Shown piece after piece: positions 1-9,052 of a DNA stretch of 59,024 nucleotides. The position numbers were made by a program, and so were the translations under genes. This DNA is from a bacterium D16-51 (GTDB taxonomy: Bacteria; Bacillota; Clostridia; Lachnospirales; Lachnospiraceae), in NCBI GenBank assembly GCA_003612285.1, contig RAYE01000036.1:1-59024 (forward strand), given 5' to 3'. Numbering within the stretch: position 1 is the first letter of the stretch; each line of letters opens with the position of its first letter. Below the pieces are notes generated by a model that was given only the letters and a program-made list of their open reading frames with translations, did not search any database and was not told the DNA's origin.

Positions 1-361
1 GAGGATGCAAAACATCCACCACAGCCATTATGTACCATTACGCATTCTGCGCAGTGGAAACGTACCAGCCGAAATATCTATGGAACTCTGTTGTTTCCAG
101 TTCAGACAGTTGTCCGTGCGCGCGCATAGGCTGGAAGCTTAAAAAGCAAAGCAATTCTAAAAGAGCTAAATTGTCCTGTGGAAAGCAATGTCTTTCTAAA
201 TTTTTGTCAGGCTGTAATTTACAGCAAACTTTAGTTATTTTGCAGAAAATCAGGACGGCTTCTGCTTTCTCATACTGCATAATATGGAAAATACATCCAA
301 AGGGAAAATCATTTTTTATTTGTTTCTACAATTTATGATACCATTGACTGTGAATAGTAAC
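1..361. repeat. Right half of a foldback (long inverted-repeat) element, copy A
   Basis: This stretch is nearly identical to 15077-15437, the right half of the complete foldback element at 14764-15437. It begins at the window edge near the hairpin centre (GGATGC/GCATCC) and ends with the terminal motif TGAATAGTAAC. The left arm should lie just outside the window. The open reading frames of 80-102 codons in it are by-products of the inverted repeat: they have no plausible ribosome binding site and resemble no protein family. It is probably a non-autonomous mobile element, because no transposase is encoded. The next 276 bases (362-637), up to the following gene, hold nothing I can recognise. 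Confidence 0.85.
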
Positions 362-637
362 GAAGCAAACCCTGAACAGTCTAATTTCAACAAAATAAAG
401 GTTGCCTTTTCCAGACAATGGCATTAATATGATATTGGGGGCAAATGGTATTTAACCCCAGCTGATGCTGCGGATTGGCTATGCTATTTTCAAACACGCT
501 CCAGCATCATTAACATTAAAGCAGTTTATTTTCCAGGCTGTGCTAAGAATTTTCAGCGCTGCTATCATGGAAACAGGCACATACTACTATACATTAAACA
601 ATGTACTGTACTATTAGTCAAGATAGGAGGAATTGCT

Positions 638-2023
638 ATGATATACAAATGCAGCGTATGCGGCTATATATTTGATGAAGAAAAGGAAGGAAAACCTTTT
701 TCTGAACTGACCGAATGCCCATTATGCAAACAACCAATGGACAAGTTTGAATTAGTATCTCCAGAGGAAAAGAAAGCTTCTGTTCCAGAAAAATCTTTGG
801 ATTTAGATTATCCAAAGGAAACTAGGAAAACAGACAGCAATTACCGTTATATGAAAGAAATCCACGAGATGGCTGTTACCGGAAAATCTGCGATAGAGGC
901 AATGGGGACACAAATGAAAATGCCAGACTGGGATGATATCTTAATCCTCGGCGCGCAGCTAAATCCACCACCTTTGGAAGAATCTGCCAACGTATCATTA
1001 AAAACAATAATTGGAAAAAACGCCCAAAAGCCAATGGCCATTGACATGCCCGTATATATTTCACATATGTCATTCGGGGCTCTGTCCAAAGAAACAAAGG
1101 TTGCTCTGGCAAAAGGAAGCGCCCTTGCGGGAACAGCAATGTGCAGCGGAGAAGGCGGAATCCTGCCGGAAGAAAAAGAAGCTTCTTTCAAATACATATT
1201 TGAGTACGTTCCAAACCAATACAGCGTAACAGATGAAAACCTGCAATCTTCCGACGCCATAGAAATCAAAATCGGACAGGGGACAAAGCCAGGAATGGGC
1301 GGACACCTGCCCGGCAGCAAAGTTACGCCCGAAATTGCCAAAATCCGCAACAAACCGCTTGGGCAGGATATTATAAGCCCCTCCAGAATCCCCGGAATCC
1401 AAACAAAAGAAGATTTGAAAAATCTGGTGGACAGCTTACGGAAACGCAGCGGCGGCAGACCAATCGGAATTAAAATCGCCGCCGGGAAAATAGAAAAGGA
1501 TTTGGAATACTGCGTATTTGCAGAACCAGATTTCATAACCATTGACGGAAGGGGCGGGGCAACCGGCGCATCTCCTGCCATTATAAGGGATTCTACAAGC
1601 GTACCAACCATCTATGCCCTTTACCGCGCAAGAAAGTACCTTGATTCTGTAAAATCAGATATTGCTTTAGTTATTACAGGAGGCCTCCGGGTTTCTTCTG
1701 ATTTTGCAAAAGCAATCGCAATGGGGGCAGACGCCGTGGCAGTCGCATCTGCGGCAATGGTTGCTGCTGCCTGCCAGCAGTACCGCATCTGCGGGACAGG
1801 CATGTGCCCTGTCGGCATGGCAACACAGGAACCAGAACTTAGGGAACGGCTTTATATCGAAGCAGCCTCCCAGAGGGTCGCAAATTATCTGACGTGTTCC
1901 GCAGAAGAATTGCGGACATTTGCAAGGATTACAGGGCACAGCAATATCCATGAATTATCATCAGAGGATTTATGCACAACCAGCAGGGAAATATCAGAAT
2001 ATACAAACATTGCACATTCCTGA
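638..2023 (+). CDS. Rubredoxin-domain glutamate synthase-type FMN oxidoreductase
   Basis: This 461-residue protein starts with a rubredoxin-like knuckle (Cys5, Cys8, Cys27, Cys30; about residues 1-40). The rest matches the central FMN/synthase domain of the glutamate synthase large subunit: GQGTKPGMGGHLPG, an IDGRGGATGASP loop, and a C-x5-C-x4-C-PVG cluster near residue 390 that binds [3Fe-4S] in GltB. It lacks the glutaminase domain, so it would have to use ammonia or another electron-accepting substrate. Archaeal-type and clostridial stand-alone GltB2 proteins look like this. The start is fixed by AGGAGG ten bases upstream. It appears monocistronic and is followed by repeats and a strong hairpin. 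True substrate and electron donor are inferred, not shown. Confidence 0.88.
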   Translation: MIYKCSVCGYIFDEEKEGKPFSELTECPLCKQPMDKFELVSPEEKKASVPEKSLDLDYPKETRKTDSNYRYMKEIHEMAVTGKSAIEAMGTQMKMPDWDDILILGAQLNPPPLEESANVSLKTIIGKNAQKPMAIDMPVYISHMSFGALSKETKVALAKGSALAGTAMCSGEGGILPEEKEASFKYIFEYVPNQYSVTDENLQSSDAIEIKIGQGTKPGMGGHLPGSKVTPEIAKIRNKPLGQDIISPSRIPGIQTKEDLKNLVDSLRKRSGGRPIGIKIAAGKIEKDLEYCVFAEPDFITIDGRGGATGASPAIIRDSTSVPTIYALYRARKYLDSVKSDIALVITGGLRVSSDFAKAIAMGADAVAVASAAMVAAACQQYRICGTGMCPVGMATQEPELRERLYIEAASQRVANYLTCSAEELRTFARITGHSNIHELSSEDLCTTSREISEYTNIAHS

Positions 2024-2108
2024 TAGCGGCGAGAAGCACCAAAAGTCTGCCCTGCCTGCAGCCATCCTCAAAGCTATTTTGAAATCAGTGCAGAAAACTA
2101 TTAATAAT

Positions 2109-2324
2109 CTAGTACAGCGTTTCCTTAATCCCCATATACTTAGTGCCTGCTATTTTTGCCAGCGCAAGGCGGAGGAAGGAGGCAATGCGGTGGCATTGTT
2201 GACTGACGGTGCTGTGTGCCAGTGGCACACGTTTAGCACGGACCGAAACGGAGTGTAGACCAACGCAGCGATGGCGGAAATAGAAAGTACTAAGTGTATG
2301 AGGGACTAAGAAACGCTGTACTAG
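2109..2324. repeat. Second foldback element, about 216 bp
   Basis: The left arm (from 2109, beginning CTAGTACAGCGTTTCC) is the imperfect reverse complement of the right arm (ending CGCTGTACTAG at 2324) over roughly 65 bases each. The centre contains a nested hairpin (GTGTGCCAGTGGCACAC). Its ends differ from those of the 14764-15437 element, so it is a different family. No coding potential is seen. It sits directly downstream of the glutamate synthase-like gene. Confidence 0.75.
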
Positions 2325-2330
2325 TACAAA

Positions 2331-2372
2331 CTGCCGGAACGCCGTATAAATATTTATGCGGCATTCCGGCAG
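2331..2372. terminator. Strong hairpin, probable bidirectional terminator
   Basis: CTGCCGGAA...GCCG pairs with CGGC...TTCCGGCAG in an almost perfect 42-base palindrome. It lies between the end of the plus-strand glutamate synthase-like gene and the end of minus-strand cotJC. There is no long U tract, so the terminator role is inferred from the convergent position. Confidence 0.55.
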
Positions 2373-2414
2373 TACAGCTAAACAATGAAGCCTGCAGTTA
2401 CCTAAGAAATCTTT

Positions 2415-3038
2415 CTATAATTCTTTTTCCTGGCAAAACATTTTTTTATCAAATTCTGGATTAAAGTAATAAAAATTCTTAGAATCCAGTTTTTGTTTTG
2501 TCATCTCCAATGCCTCGCCAAAACGCTGAAAATGGACAATTTCCCTGGCACGTAGGAATTTTAAAGGTTCCCTCACATCAGGGTCCTCAATGACCCGCAA
2601 AAGGTTCTCATAAACCGTCCTGGCCTTCTGTTCTGCCGCCAGGTCTTCATACAAGTCAGCCATCGCATCGCCCTTTGACTGAAATTCCAATGAAGTAAAC
2701 GGGACTCCTGCTGCTGCCTGCGGCCAAAGCCCAGCAGTATGGTCAATATAATAAGCGTCAAAACCAGCCGTTTTAGCTTCCTCCGGCGTAAGGTTTTTCG
2801 TAAGCTGGTAAACCATTGCACAGATAATTTCCATATGGTTTATTTCCTCCGTGCCAATATCTGTCATCAGCCCGCCAACCTTCTTAACCGGCATAGAATA
2901 CCGCTGTGCAAGATAGCGCATGGAAGCAGACAACTCGCCATCCGGCCCGCCATATTGGCTAATAATTAACTGCGCAGTCTTAGGACAGGTTTTACGGATT
3001 TTAACAGGAAATTGTAAACGTTTTTCATAGCACCACAT
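2415..3038 (-). CDS. cotJC: Spore coat protein CotJC (manganese catalase family)
   Basis: This 207-residue protein is of the CotJC/Mn-catalase ferritin-like type. It begins MWCYEKRLQFPVKI and carries metal-ligand stretches such as GTEEINHMEII and AREIVHFQRFGEAL. The family forms a di-manganese four-helix bundle; CotJC is a component of the spore coat, possibly with catalase activity. I chose 3038 rather than an upstream ATG because the family starts at MWxYEK and AAGGAGGG lies eight bases upstream. Its ATG overlaps the stop of the preceding cotJA-cotJB fusion (TGATG), which indicates translational coupling. Confidence 0.9.
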   Translation of the reverse strand: MWCYEKRLQFPVKIRKTCPKTAQLIISQYGGPDGELSASMRYLAQRYSMPVKKVGGLMTDIGTEEINHMEIICAMVYQLTKNLTPEEAKTAGFDAYYIDHTAGLWPQAAAGVPFTSLEFQSKGDAMADLYEDLAAEQKARTVYENLLRVIEDPDVREPLKFLRAREIVHFQRFGEALEMTKQKLDSKNFYYFNPEFDKKMFCQEKEL

Positions 3039-3490
3039 CAGACATGCCCTCCTTCCCAGGGAACAGGGCCTTCTGCCCATCCGTACTTTTCTGTATCCGG
3101 CGTACCAGTTATCATAGAACTCTGCGTCAATGGATTATACTCCTTTGCGTAATCCGCCAACAGCCCCAGCCTTTTTTCCGTTAACTCTTTAAATAGTGCC
3201 AATCCATTTTTACAGTCTGGATGGGTATCTAAATAAAGTGTTAAATCATTAATCGCAAAACTAACTGCATTAATTTGGTTTAACTGTTTCGCCTGTTCTG
3301 ACTGCCCTTCTGGATTACAGATAGAACATGGAATATTTTCCGCTTTATAAAATTCCAGATTTAGGCAGGGAAAAATGGTTCCATTTGATAATGCAGTTTC
3401 CAAATCATATGGCTCACACCACTCCTGCTGTGGGACAGATGCCATGGCAAGAGTTTCGCAAGTATTACAGCAATTATCTAAAAAGCCCAT
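3038..3490 (-). CDS. CotJA-CotJB fusion, spore coat associated protein
   Basis: In this 150-residue protein the N-terminal part (about 13-55) has the CotJA signature AMASVPQQEW...ALSNGTIFPCLNLEFY. The C-terminal part (about 66-150) has the CotJB signature FAINDLTLYLDTHPD... and the family ending WAEGPVPWE. In Bacillus these are two separate genes, cotJA and cotJB, before cotJC. Here they are one reading frame, linked by a Cys-rich segment. The start at 3490 is supported by AAGGAGA seven bases upstream; an in-frame ATG at 3514 has no such site. The stop overlaps the cotJC start. The role in spore coat assembly is known from the family. Confidence 0.85.
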   Translation of the reverse strand: MGFLDNCCNTCETLAMASVPQQEWCEPYDLETALSNGTIFPCLNLEFYKAENIPCSICNPEGQSEQAKQLNQINAVSFAINDLTLYLDTHPDCKNGLALFKELTEKRLGLLADYAKEYNPLTQSSMITGTPDTEKYGWAEGPVPWEGGHV

Positions 3491-3639
3491 AAATGTCTCC
3501 TTTCTATTCTTCATCAGTATAAAAATTCAAAACCAAATATCTCGCTGGCGTACTTCCAAATTTGCCTTTGCATGAATATAGGTTACATCATTTATTTTGG
3601 ACAGATAATGCCGTTCTATAATACAAAATTTTTGGAAAA

Positions 3640-4518
3640 TTAATTAATGGGATGTTGTACCAGCATATCAGCTTTCTTACAAATTTTTTGGAACTCCTCC
3701 CACTTTTCCTCATCAGAATCCCCATGAATGCCATCAAGAACCTGTGCATATGCAGCCGCCAAACGCCCTTCCTTTTCCCCAAAAAACCATTCCTTTGGGA
3801 GCTCTGTACTTTTCTCCTGAAATATCGTACCATTCATAACAAGAACAGCCATATAGCCATTCAGATTATTTGGATGGAAATCATTTTCCAAATGAAGCTC
3901 TTCATAATTATAAGACATTCCCAAAAGAGCATCTATCATCTGCCCTTTTGGTATCAAGCCTATATTAAGCTCTTTTAACTTCTGGTAATCAGAAGCCCGC
4001 ATCTCTTCATCGTCACCGTCATACATATAATAATAAAAAGCAGCATCCTTTTTACACCATGCCACTAATTTTCGGAGTGCCTTTAACGTTTCCATCCCCT
4101 GCCATCCGCCGTAATCCTGAAAAACTACAATATCCACCCCTTTCAGCCTTTTTTTGATTTCCTTTTTTCCTACAAAACCTCCTGCAGCATAATCGCTTAG
4201 ACGCGCGCCGCCCCAGGTCAATTTATCTACCGAAATTTTTCTGCCAAACCCTTCTGCAAAATCCATAAAAAAATTTGCCTGGTTTCCATAATCTATCAGA
4301 CTGTTCCCCACAAAGCAGACCCGTGTATTTTCTTGTCCTGTTTCCGGCTTTCCTGTAGCAGAAGATGCCGGCAGTGGAGATTCACCCTCCTTAGCAGGCG
4401 GGGCACTTTCCTTTCTTACCTCTAAATCAGTTCCCCTGGTTTGCTCAGTTTTCCCACATCCTGTCATGGCAATACAGCATATTGCCAATAATACAATTAA
4501 AAAACGTATCTTCTTCAT
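3640..4518 (-). CDS. Lipoprotein SGNH/GDSL-type hydrolase
   Basis: This is a 292-residue predicted lipoprotein: a hydrophobic signal ends in lipobox IAMTGC (Cys about 20), followed by a charged linker. The body has SGNH-fold hallmarks: FVGNSLIDYG (block I with the nucleophilic Ser), WGGARLSDYA (block II Gly), and DFHPNNLNGYM near the end (block V Asp-x-His). Such enzymes are esterases or acyl/acetyl-hydrolases. The substrate is unknown; an extracytoplasmic polysaccharide or peptidoglycan acetyl group is a guess. The start is placed at MKKIRF because the signal peptide begins there; the ribosome binding site is weak. Confidence 0.72.
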   Translation of the reverse strand: MKKIRFLIVLLAICCIAMTGCGKTEQTRGTDLEVRKESAPPAKEGESPLPASSATGKPETGQENTRVCFVGNSLIDYGNQANFFMDFAEGFGRKISVDKLTWGGARLSDYAAGGFVGKKEIKKRLKGVDIVVFQDYGGWQGMETLKALRKLVAWCKKDAAFYYYMYDGDDEEMRASDYQKLKELNIGLIPKGQMIDALLGMSYNYEELHLENDFHPNNLNGYMAVLVMNGTIFQEKSTELPKEWFFGEKEGRLAAAYAQVLDGIHGDSDEEKWEEFQKICKKADMLVQHPIN

Positions 4519-4626
4519 AATCAGCCTGTCATCCCTCTTCTTTTTTTCATGCTGCCATACAGTATTTCCACCCACCATTTTCTGATGTTAGAATATCATC
4601 TGCCAATAATAATTTCAAGATATTTC

Positions 4627-4722
4627 TTAACAGTTCCTCACTATTCACGGCCTCCTTTTTATTCTTCCCTTATTTGACTTTCATTTTTTAACGCAATATA
4701 ATAGATGCTAAGGAACTGTTAA
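4627..4722. repeat. Inverted pair of the AGGAACTGTTAA repeat around a promoter
   Basis: TTAACAGTTCCT (4627-4638) is the reverse complement of AGGAACTGTTAA (4711-4722). The right copy lies between the -10 box and the ribosome binding site of the chemoreceptor gene. The same motif recurs at 18266, 19152, 22813, 49937 and 50011. Confidence 0.6.
4674..4702 (+). promoter_or_regulatory. SigA-type promoter of the chemoreceptor gene
   Basis: TTGACT (4674-4679) and TATAAT (4697-4702) are separated by 17 bases. Transcription would start near 4709, within the AGGAACTGTTAA repeat, giving a leader of about 30 bases. Confidence 0.8.
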
Positions 4723-4738
4723 AAGGAGGAATGCCATT

Positions 4739-6451
4739 GTGAAAATACGAAAACTAAGTATTAAAACAAAAATTATATTCATTACCAGCATTATGATGGT
4801 TCTCTTAACGCTTCTACTCGGAATAAATTTTTATATCCGCTTAGAACAAGACATGATTGATATGGGAATACAACAGGCCAAGTCATCCGCAGCAGTTGCA
4901 GTACAGCTTATTGATGCAAAACAAATTGCTAACCTAAATACCGGCGACGAGAACACTGACATATACAAAACAAACCGCAGTTCACTCCAAAATGTTAAAA
5001 ATGACTGTAACGTTGCCTTTTTATACACTCTGACTACAGACGGCAATTCCGTGTATTATGGCATTGATACTGACGAGAATAATACAAATGCAATAGGGTC
5101 TGCATTTGAAACAGACTATGATGAACTAAAAACAGTATTTAACGGTGAAGAATATGTCCAGGACTATATTGATCACACAGATGATGGGGATTTGATTACA
5201 GTGTATAAACCAATAAAAGACAGTTCTGGAAAAGTTGTTGCTATCCTTGGCAGCGATTATGACGCATCAAATATAGAGAACAGCTTAAAAAAATCAAGAA
5301 TCCGTATCATTCAAATCGGAATTTTGGGCATCATTATAGCAATGATACTTTTAAATCTTGTCATAAGCCAGATTGTAAAAAGTATTCGGCGCATCAATGA
5401 AAAACTGTACGAACTGGTTCACAGCGAGGGAGACCTGACCCGCAAACTGGAAATCACCTCTGGTGATGAGATGGAACTAACGGCTGGAAACGTCAATGAA
5501 CTTCTTGGATACATCCACAATATTATGTCAGGCATCTCAAATGGTGCAGGCGAACTCAATACTTCGACTGATGTAGTTGTATCCAATCTTGGCAATGCAA
5601 GGCAAAGTGTTTTAGATGTGTCCGCAACTATGCAGCAGATGAGCGCTTCCATGCAGGAAACCACTGCATCATTGGGACAGATTAGTGATGCAGTAACAGA
5701 TATTTACCAGAATATAAATGATATTTCCACAGAAGCAAAAGAAGGCGATTCCCAAACAGAACAAATTAAAAATAAGGCGCAGGAGATCTATAAAAAAGCA
5801 GAAACTGAACAGAAAAGCGTACACGAAAATACAAAGAAATTATCCGATTCAGTCAATAAAAAACTCGAAAAATCAAAGGCTGTTAACGAAATCACAATCC
5901 TCACCGACAAAATTATCGAAATCACCGCACAGACTAACCTGTTATCACTCAATGCAAGCATAGAAGCCGCACGTGCCGGCGAGGCTGGAAAAGGGTTCGC
6001 CGTTGTGGCTGATGAAATCGGAAAACTTGCAGCTGATTCTGGAGAAGCAGCCGCACAGATTAGCAATGTAAGTACGGAAGTAATTAACGCTGTTGACGAG
6101 CTTGCCAGCGAAACCACAAAAATGCTCAGATTTTTAGACGACATAGCAGTTAACGGATATGGCGAGCTTCTGTCTACCAGCGAAGATTACCGCAGAGATG
6201 CAGAAGACATCCATAATATGATGGACAGGCTGTCACAAAGCACGGAAACCATCAGGCAATCCATGGATACAATCCGCATAAATATCAGCGAAGTTAACAT
6301 TGCTGTTGAAGAAACCGCCAAGGGCGTAACCAATATTTCCAGCAGCACATCTGAGCTATCCGAAAATATAAAAGATATTGAACAGAAGGCAGATATAAAT
6401 AAAAATGTCGCATCACAGCTGGAAAATGAAGTAGGGCGATTTAAGTTATAG
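4739..6451 (+). CDS. Methyl-accepting chemotaxis protein
   Basis: This 570-residue protein has one N-terminal membrane segment (about 12-30), an extracytoplasmic sensor domain to about 180 (Cache-like, with the sequence [13 protein letters not shown] just before the second membrane segment), TM2 (about 186-207), a HAMP linker (about 208-262) and a long cytoplasmic coiled-coil signalling domain. The signalling tip is clear ([32 protein letters not shown], given here only as position about 398-430). It starts with GTG, nine bases after AAAAGGAGG. No che or flagellar motor genes are in the window, so it is either an orphan receptor or works with genes elsewhere. The ligand cannot be told. Confidence 0.92.
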   Translation: MKIRKLSIKTKIIFITSIMMVLLTLLLGINFYIRLEQDMIDMGIQQAKSSAAVAVQLIDAKQIANLNTGDENTDIYKTNRSSLQNVKNDCNVAFLYTLTTDGNSVYYGIDTDENNTNAIGSAFETDYDELKTVFNGEEYVQDYIDHTDDGDLITVYKPIKDSSGKVVAILGSDYDASNIENSLKKSRIRIIQIGILGIIIAMILLNLVISQIVKSIRRINEKLYELVHSEGDLTRKLEITSGDEMELTAGNVNELLGYIHNIMSGISNGAGELNTSTDVVVSNLGNARQSVLDVSATMQQMSASMQETTASLGQISDAVTDIYQNINDISTEAKEGDSQTEQIKNKAQEIYKKAETEQKSVHENTKKLSDSVNKKLEKSKAVNEITILTDKIIEITAQTNLLSLNASIEAARAGEAGKGFAVVADEIGKLAADSGEAAAQISNVSTEVINAVDELASETTKMLRFLDDIAVNGYGELLSTSEDYRRDAEDIHNMMDRLSQSTETIRQSMDTIRINISEVNIAVEETAKGVTNISSSTSELSENIKDIEQKADINKNVASQLENEVGRFKL

Positions 6452-6487
6452 TAATATGCCTATGAAAAGTCACAAAACTGCAATATC

Positions 6488-6537
6488 AAGCCTCCATTAC
6501 CGGTTAGCATTTAACCTATAGCCAATAACGGAGGCTT
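6488..6537 (+). terminator. Terminator hairpin after the chemoreceptor gene
   Basis: AAGCCTCC...TTA pairs with TAA...GGAGGCTT around a loop that itself contains GGTTA/TAACC. The hairpin lies 37 bases after the stop codon. Confidence 0.65.
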
Positions 6538-6571
6538 TAAAACCTCCCCTGGCATACCAGAATAACTAAAA

Positions 6572-6606
6572 ATACCGCAAAGCCATATTACATAGCCTTG
6601 CGGTAT
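6572..6606 (-). terminator. Terminator of tRNA-Gly
   Basis: On the minus strand ATACCGCAAGGC pairs with GCTTTGCGGTAT and is followed by TTTTTAG, just after the 3' end of the tRNA. Confidence 0.8.
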
Positions 6607-6614
6607 CTAAAACA

Positions 6615-6685
6615 AGCAGCTGACGGGAGTCGAACCCGCCTCCTCAGCTTGGGAAGCTGATATACTACCGATGTACTACAACTGC
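6615..6685 (-). tRNA. tRNA-Gly (anticodon CCC)
   Basis: This is a 71-base cloverleaf. Acceptor stem GCAGTTG pairs with CAGCTGC (one T-G wobble), the anticodon loop is TTCCCAA with anticodon CCC, and the T-arm is GGGTTCGACTCCC. No CCA is encoded at the 3' end. It is a single gene followed by its own terminator. Confidence 0.95.
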
Positions 6686-6772
6686 ACAACACCTTATGGA
6701 TAATACTATACCACATTTTAGGAAGTCCGTCAAATTAAATATGATATTTTATAAAAAATTTATATTTTTATG

Positions 6773-6798
6773 GTTACTATTCACGGTCAATGGTATCA
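6773..6798 (+). repeat. Solitary terminal motif of the foldback/TIR family
   Basis: GTTACTATTCACGGTCAATG followed by GTATCA matches the left end of the 14764-15437 element at 24 or more of 26 positions. It has no partner nearby and sits just downstream of the DUF1905 gene stop. Confidence 0.7.
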
Positions 6799-6801
6799 TT
6801 T

Positions 6802-7068
6802 TTAGCGTTCTTGTATTGTCACTGCTATCGTATCTCCAAACGTCTTATCAATTTTTTTGCGAATATCCTTCCTGATGCCAATAATATGGCAGGGCGTCCC
6901 CATTTTCACTACCTGCCCATCATATGGTACCCCATCAAATGTAGCATGCACAAGAAGCCTTCCTTTCCCAAATACCTCTTTAATATCTATTGGGACTTCT
7001 ACATATGCAGCATCCATATCCCCATTCCTCAAAATAACTGCATCAAATTTATAAACCTTATCTTCCAT
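6802..7068 (-). CDS. DUF1905 domain protein
   Basis: This small, 88-residue protein consists of one DUF1905 domain (YKFDAVILRNGDMDAAYVEVP... and TPCHIIGIRKDIRKKI). The family is a beta-barrel-like domain of unknown function, often fused to YdeI-like domains in other bacteria. ATG 7068 is preferred to the adjacent GTG at 7071 because AAGGAGG is five bases upstream of it. It lies 67 bases downstream of the histidine kinase on the same strand and may be co-transcribed. Confidence 0.8.
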   Translation of the reverse strand: MEDKVYKFDAVILRNGDMDAAYVEVPIDIKEVFGKGRLLVHATFDGVPYDGQVVKMGTPCHIIGIRKDIRKKIDKTFGDTIAVTIQER

Positions 7069-7135
7069 CACTGCCTCCTTAAAACAAGTTTTGTCTGAAT
7101 TTCTCCTGCACCTGCCAGAACCTTGTCCTATTTCA

Positions 7136-8164
7136 TCACTCTGCTGTCTCCCATAAATACACTTTAATTTCCACGCAGGTTCCTTCCCCCGGTTCCGAAG
7201 TTATTGATATCCCATGCCCAAGCTTATCTAATATTTTTTTGGACAGATACAATCCAATTCCTGTCGCCCGCTTGTCTATATGTCCGTTATATCCTGTAAA
7301 CGCTTTTTCAAACAGCCTTGGGATATCTTCTTTTGCAATCCCAATCCCTGTATCTTTTATTGAAACAAGGATGCCGTCCCTGCACTCCCTGGCAGAAACA
7401 GCAATACCGCCCTTTCTGGTATATTTAATCGCATTAGACAAAAGCTGCCCTATCACAAAAGAGAACCACTTTTCATCCGTTACAATGTTATAATCCAGGT
7501 TTTCTATTGAAACAGAAAGCTTTTTTGCTATAAAAAGCGGTGAAAAGCGGCTGACTTCTGCCTTCACCACCTTTTTGAGACAGCATTCCCCAACTGACAA
7601 ATCTGCATTCATGCTGTCAAGCCTTACATACTCCAAATTCATTGACACATATGTTTCTATTGCAAACAGCTCTTCCTTCATATAACGTAACTTTTTCATC
7701 TCCTTAATGCCTAAATCTGTATCTTCCTCCACTCTCTGCATCAAAAGCTTTAATGCTGTAATTGGCGTCTTTATCTGATGCGCCCACATCATAATATACT
7801 CCTTTAGTTCCTGATAGCGAAAATCCATTTCCTTTTTTTCCTGTTTTTTCATTTGCAAAAGCTGTAACAAAAGCTTGCGGTAATCCTGCTCCATCTTTCC
7901 ACAGGAAGGGTCCAAATCCTGTATATTATATTCCAGCGATTGAAATAACCTTTGGCGTTCTATATATTTTTTACGGTAAAAATAATATTCCGACGCCATC
8001 CCTGCCATAAAAACCGTACAGCACAGCAATACGCTGTAACTAATCGCCCTCCCTGGAATACCATACAGGTAAAATACAACTGCCAAAAAGCCTATACAAA
8101 TTTCCACCACCAGATTACGCCACTTATTTTCTTTCATATAATAAAATAATATCTTAAAATGCAT
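7136..8164 (-). CDS. Sensor histidine kinase, BceS-like (intramembrane-sensing type)
   Basis: This kinase has 342 residues. Two membrane helices (about 19-36 and 42-60) are joined by only a few residues, the layout of intramembrane-sensing kinases of cell-envelope stress. A dimerisation helix has the H-box MMWAHQIKTP (His129). The ATPase domain shows the N box LLSNAIKYT, G1 IKDTGIGI, F box LFEKAFTGYNG and G2 ATGIGLYLSKK. It lies 27 bases downstream of its response regulator. BceS partners normally work with a BceAB ABC transporter. None is adjacent; the FtsX/ABC pair at 15.5-17.3 kb has its own TetR regulator. Confidence 0.9.
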   Translation of the reverse strand: MHFKILFYYMKENKWRNLVVEICIGFLAVVFYLYGIPGRAISYSVLLCCTVFMAGMASEYYFYRKKYIERQRLFQSLEYNIQDLDPSCGKMEQDYRKLLLQLLQMKKQEKKEMDFRYQELKEYIMMWAHQIKTPITALKLLMQRVEEDTDLGIKEMKKLRYMKEELFAIETYVSMNLEYVRLDSMNADLSVGECCLKKVVKAEVSRFSPLFIAKKLSVSIENLDYNIVTDEKWFSFVIGQLLSNAIKYTRKGGIAVSARECRDGILVSIKDTGIGIAKEDIPRLFEKAFTGYNGHIDKRATGIGLYLSKKILDKLGHGISITSEPGEGTCVEIKVYLWETAE

Positions 8165-8191
8165 CCGTTAACCCCTTCCACATTCCCTGCC

Positions 8192-8887
8192 CTAAAGCGT
8201 ATTTGAAAAACCTTCTTCAATCAGATACCCAACGCCCTTTTTCGTTTTAATCATATCATCAATCCCAATACTCTTGAGTTTTTTCCGTATTCTTGCCACA
8301 TTTACCGTCAGCGTATTATCATCCACAAACTCTTCGCTCTCCCATAAACATGCCATAATGGCATCACGGCTTACCATTTTCCCTCTGTTTTCCATTAAAA
8401 GCTTAAATATTTTATATTCATTATTGGTAAGTTCTATTTTCTCCCCCTGATATAAAACAGCCGCATCATCCAAATTCAATACAACATCCCCCACGCTCAA
8501 CACATTTACCTGCCCCTGGTAATCATAACTGCGCCGGATTATAGCATTTACTTTTGCTAACAGTACATTAATATCAAATGGCTTTGCAATAAAATCATCC
8601 CCTCCCATATTCATTGCCATAACAATATTCATATTGTCATCTGCCGAAGACAGAAAGATAACCGGAACTTTCGTAAACTGGCGGAGTTCCCTGCACCAAT
8701 AAAAACCATTATAAAATGGCAGATTAATATCTAAAAGTATTAAATCCGGCCGGAACTTCGCTACTTCTTCTGTTACATTCCTAAAATCCTGAATCAGGCC
8801 TGCCTGGTACCCCCAGCGTTCCAAAGCTTCTTTCACAAGCTCTGCAATCACTTCATCATCTTCAATGATTAAAATTCTGTATGCCAT
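8192..8887 (-). CDS. OmpR/BceR-family response regulator
   Basis: This 231-residue regulator has a receiver domain (1-118) with acidic pocket D10 and D11, phospho-acceptor D53 and conserved K102. A winged-helix DNA-binding domain follows (about 130-228: LTNNEYKIFKLLMENRGKMVSRDAIM, ARIRKKLKS, KTKKGVGYLI). The start at 8887 fits the family start MAYRILIIEDD and AAAGGGGA upstream; the longer frame to 8983 runs through non-coding DNA. It pairs with the downstream BceS-like kinase. Confidence 0.92.
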   Translation of the reverse strand: MAYRILIIEDDEVIAELVKEALERWGYQAGLIQDFRNVTEEVAKFRPDLILLDINLPFYNGFYWCRELRQFTKVPVIFLSSADDNMNIVMAMNMGGDDFIAKPFDINVLLAKVNAIIRRSYDYQGQVNVLSVGDVVLNLDDAAVLYQGEKIELTNNEYKIFKLLMENRGKMVSRDAIMACLWESEEFVDDNTLTVNVARIRKKLKSIGIDDMIKTKKGVGYLIEEGFSNTL

Positions 8888-9052
8888 AGATTTCCCCTTT
8901 AATCGAATGATATTGCTAAGACGGTTAAATAACCAGCCATGAACAGCAGTAGTAGTATAACATAAAATCTGCACATTTCCCATTAAGTATTCCTTATTTT
9001 CTGCCGATATTAAAATATAGCAGAGTATCTTAAATCACAAAGGGGGAATTTT

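Noticed and set aside
30-338. ORFs of 80 and 102 codons on both strands in the repeat at the window start, and the similar ones at 14970-15674
   Set aside because: They follow from the inverted-repeat structure of the foldback element, have no ribosome binding site and do not look like protein families.
847-1611. 254-codon ORF antisense to the glutamate synthase-like gene
   Set aside because: It is the mirror of a well-supported gene; codon phase and family motifs are on the plus strand only.
3601-3640. Possible terminator after the SGNH hydrolase lipoprotein
   Set aside because: Only a weak AT palindrome (AATTAATT) is visible and it gives no stable stem.
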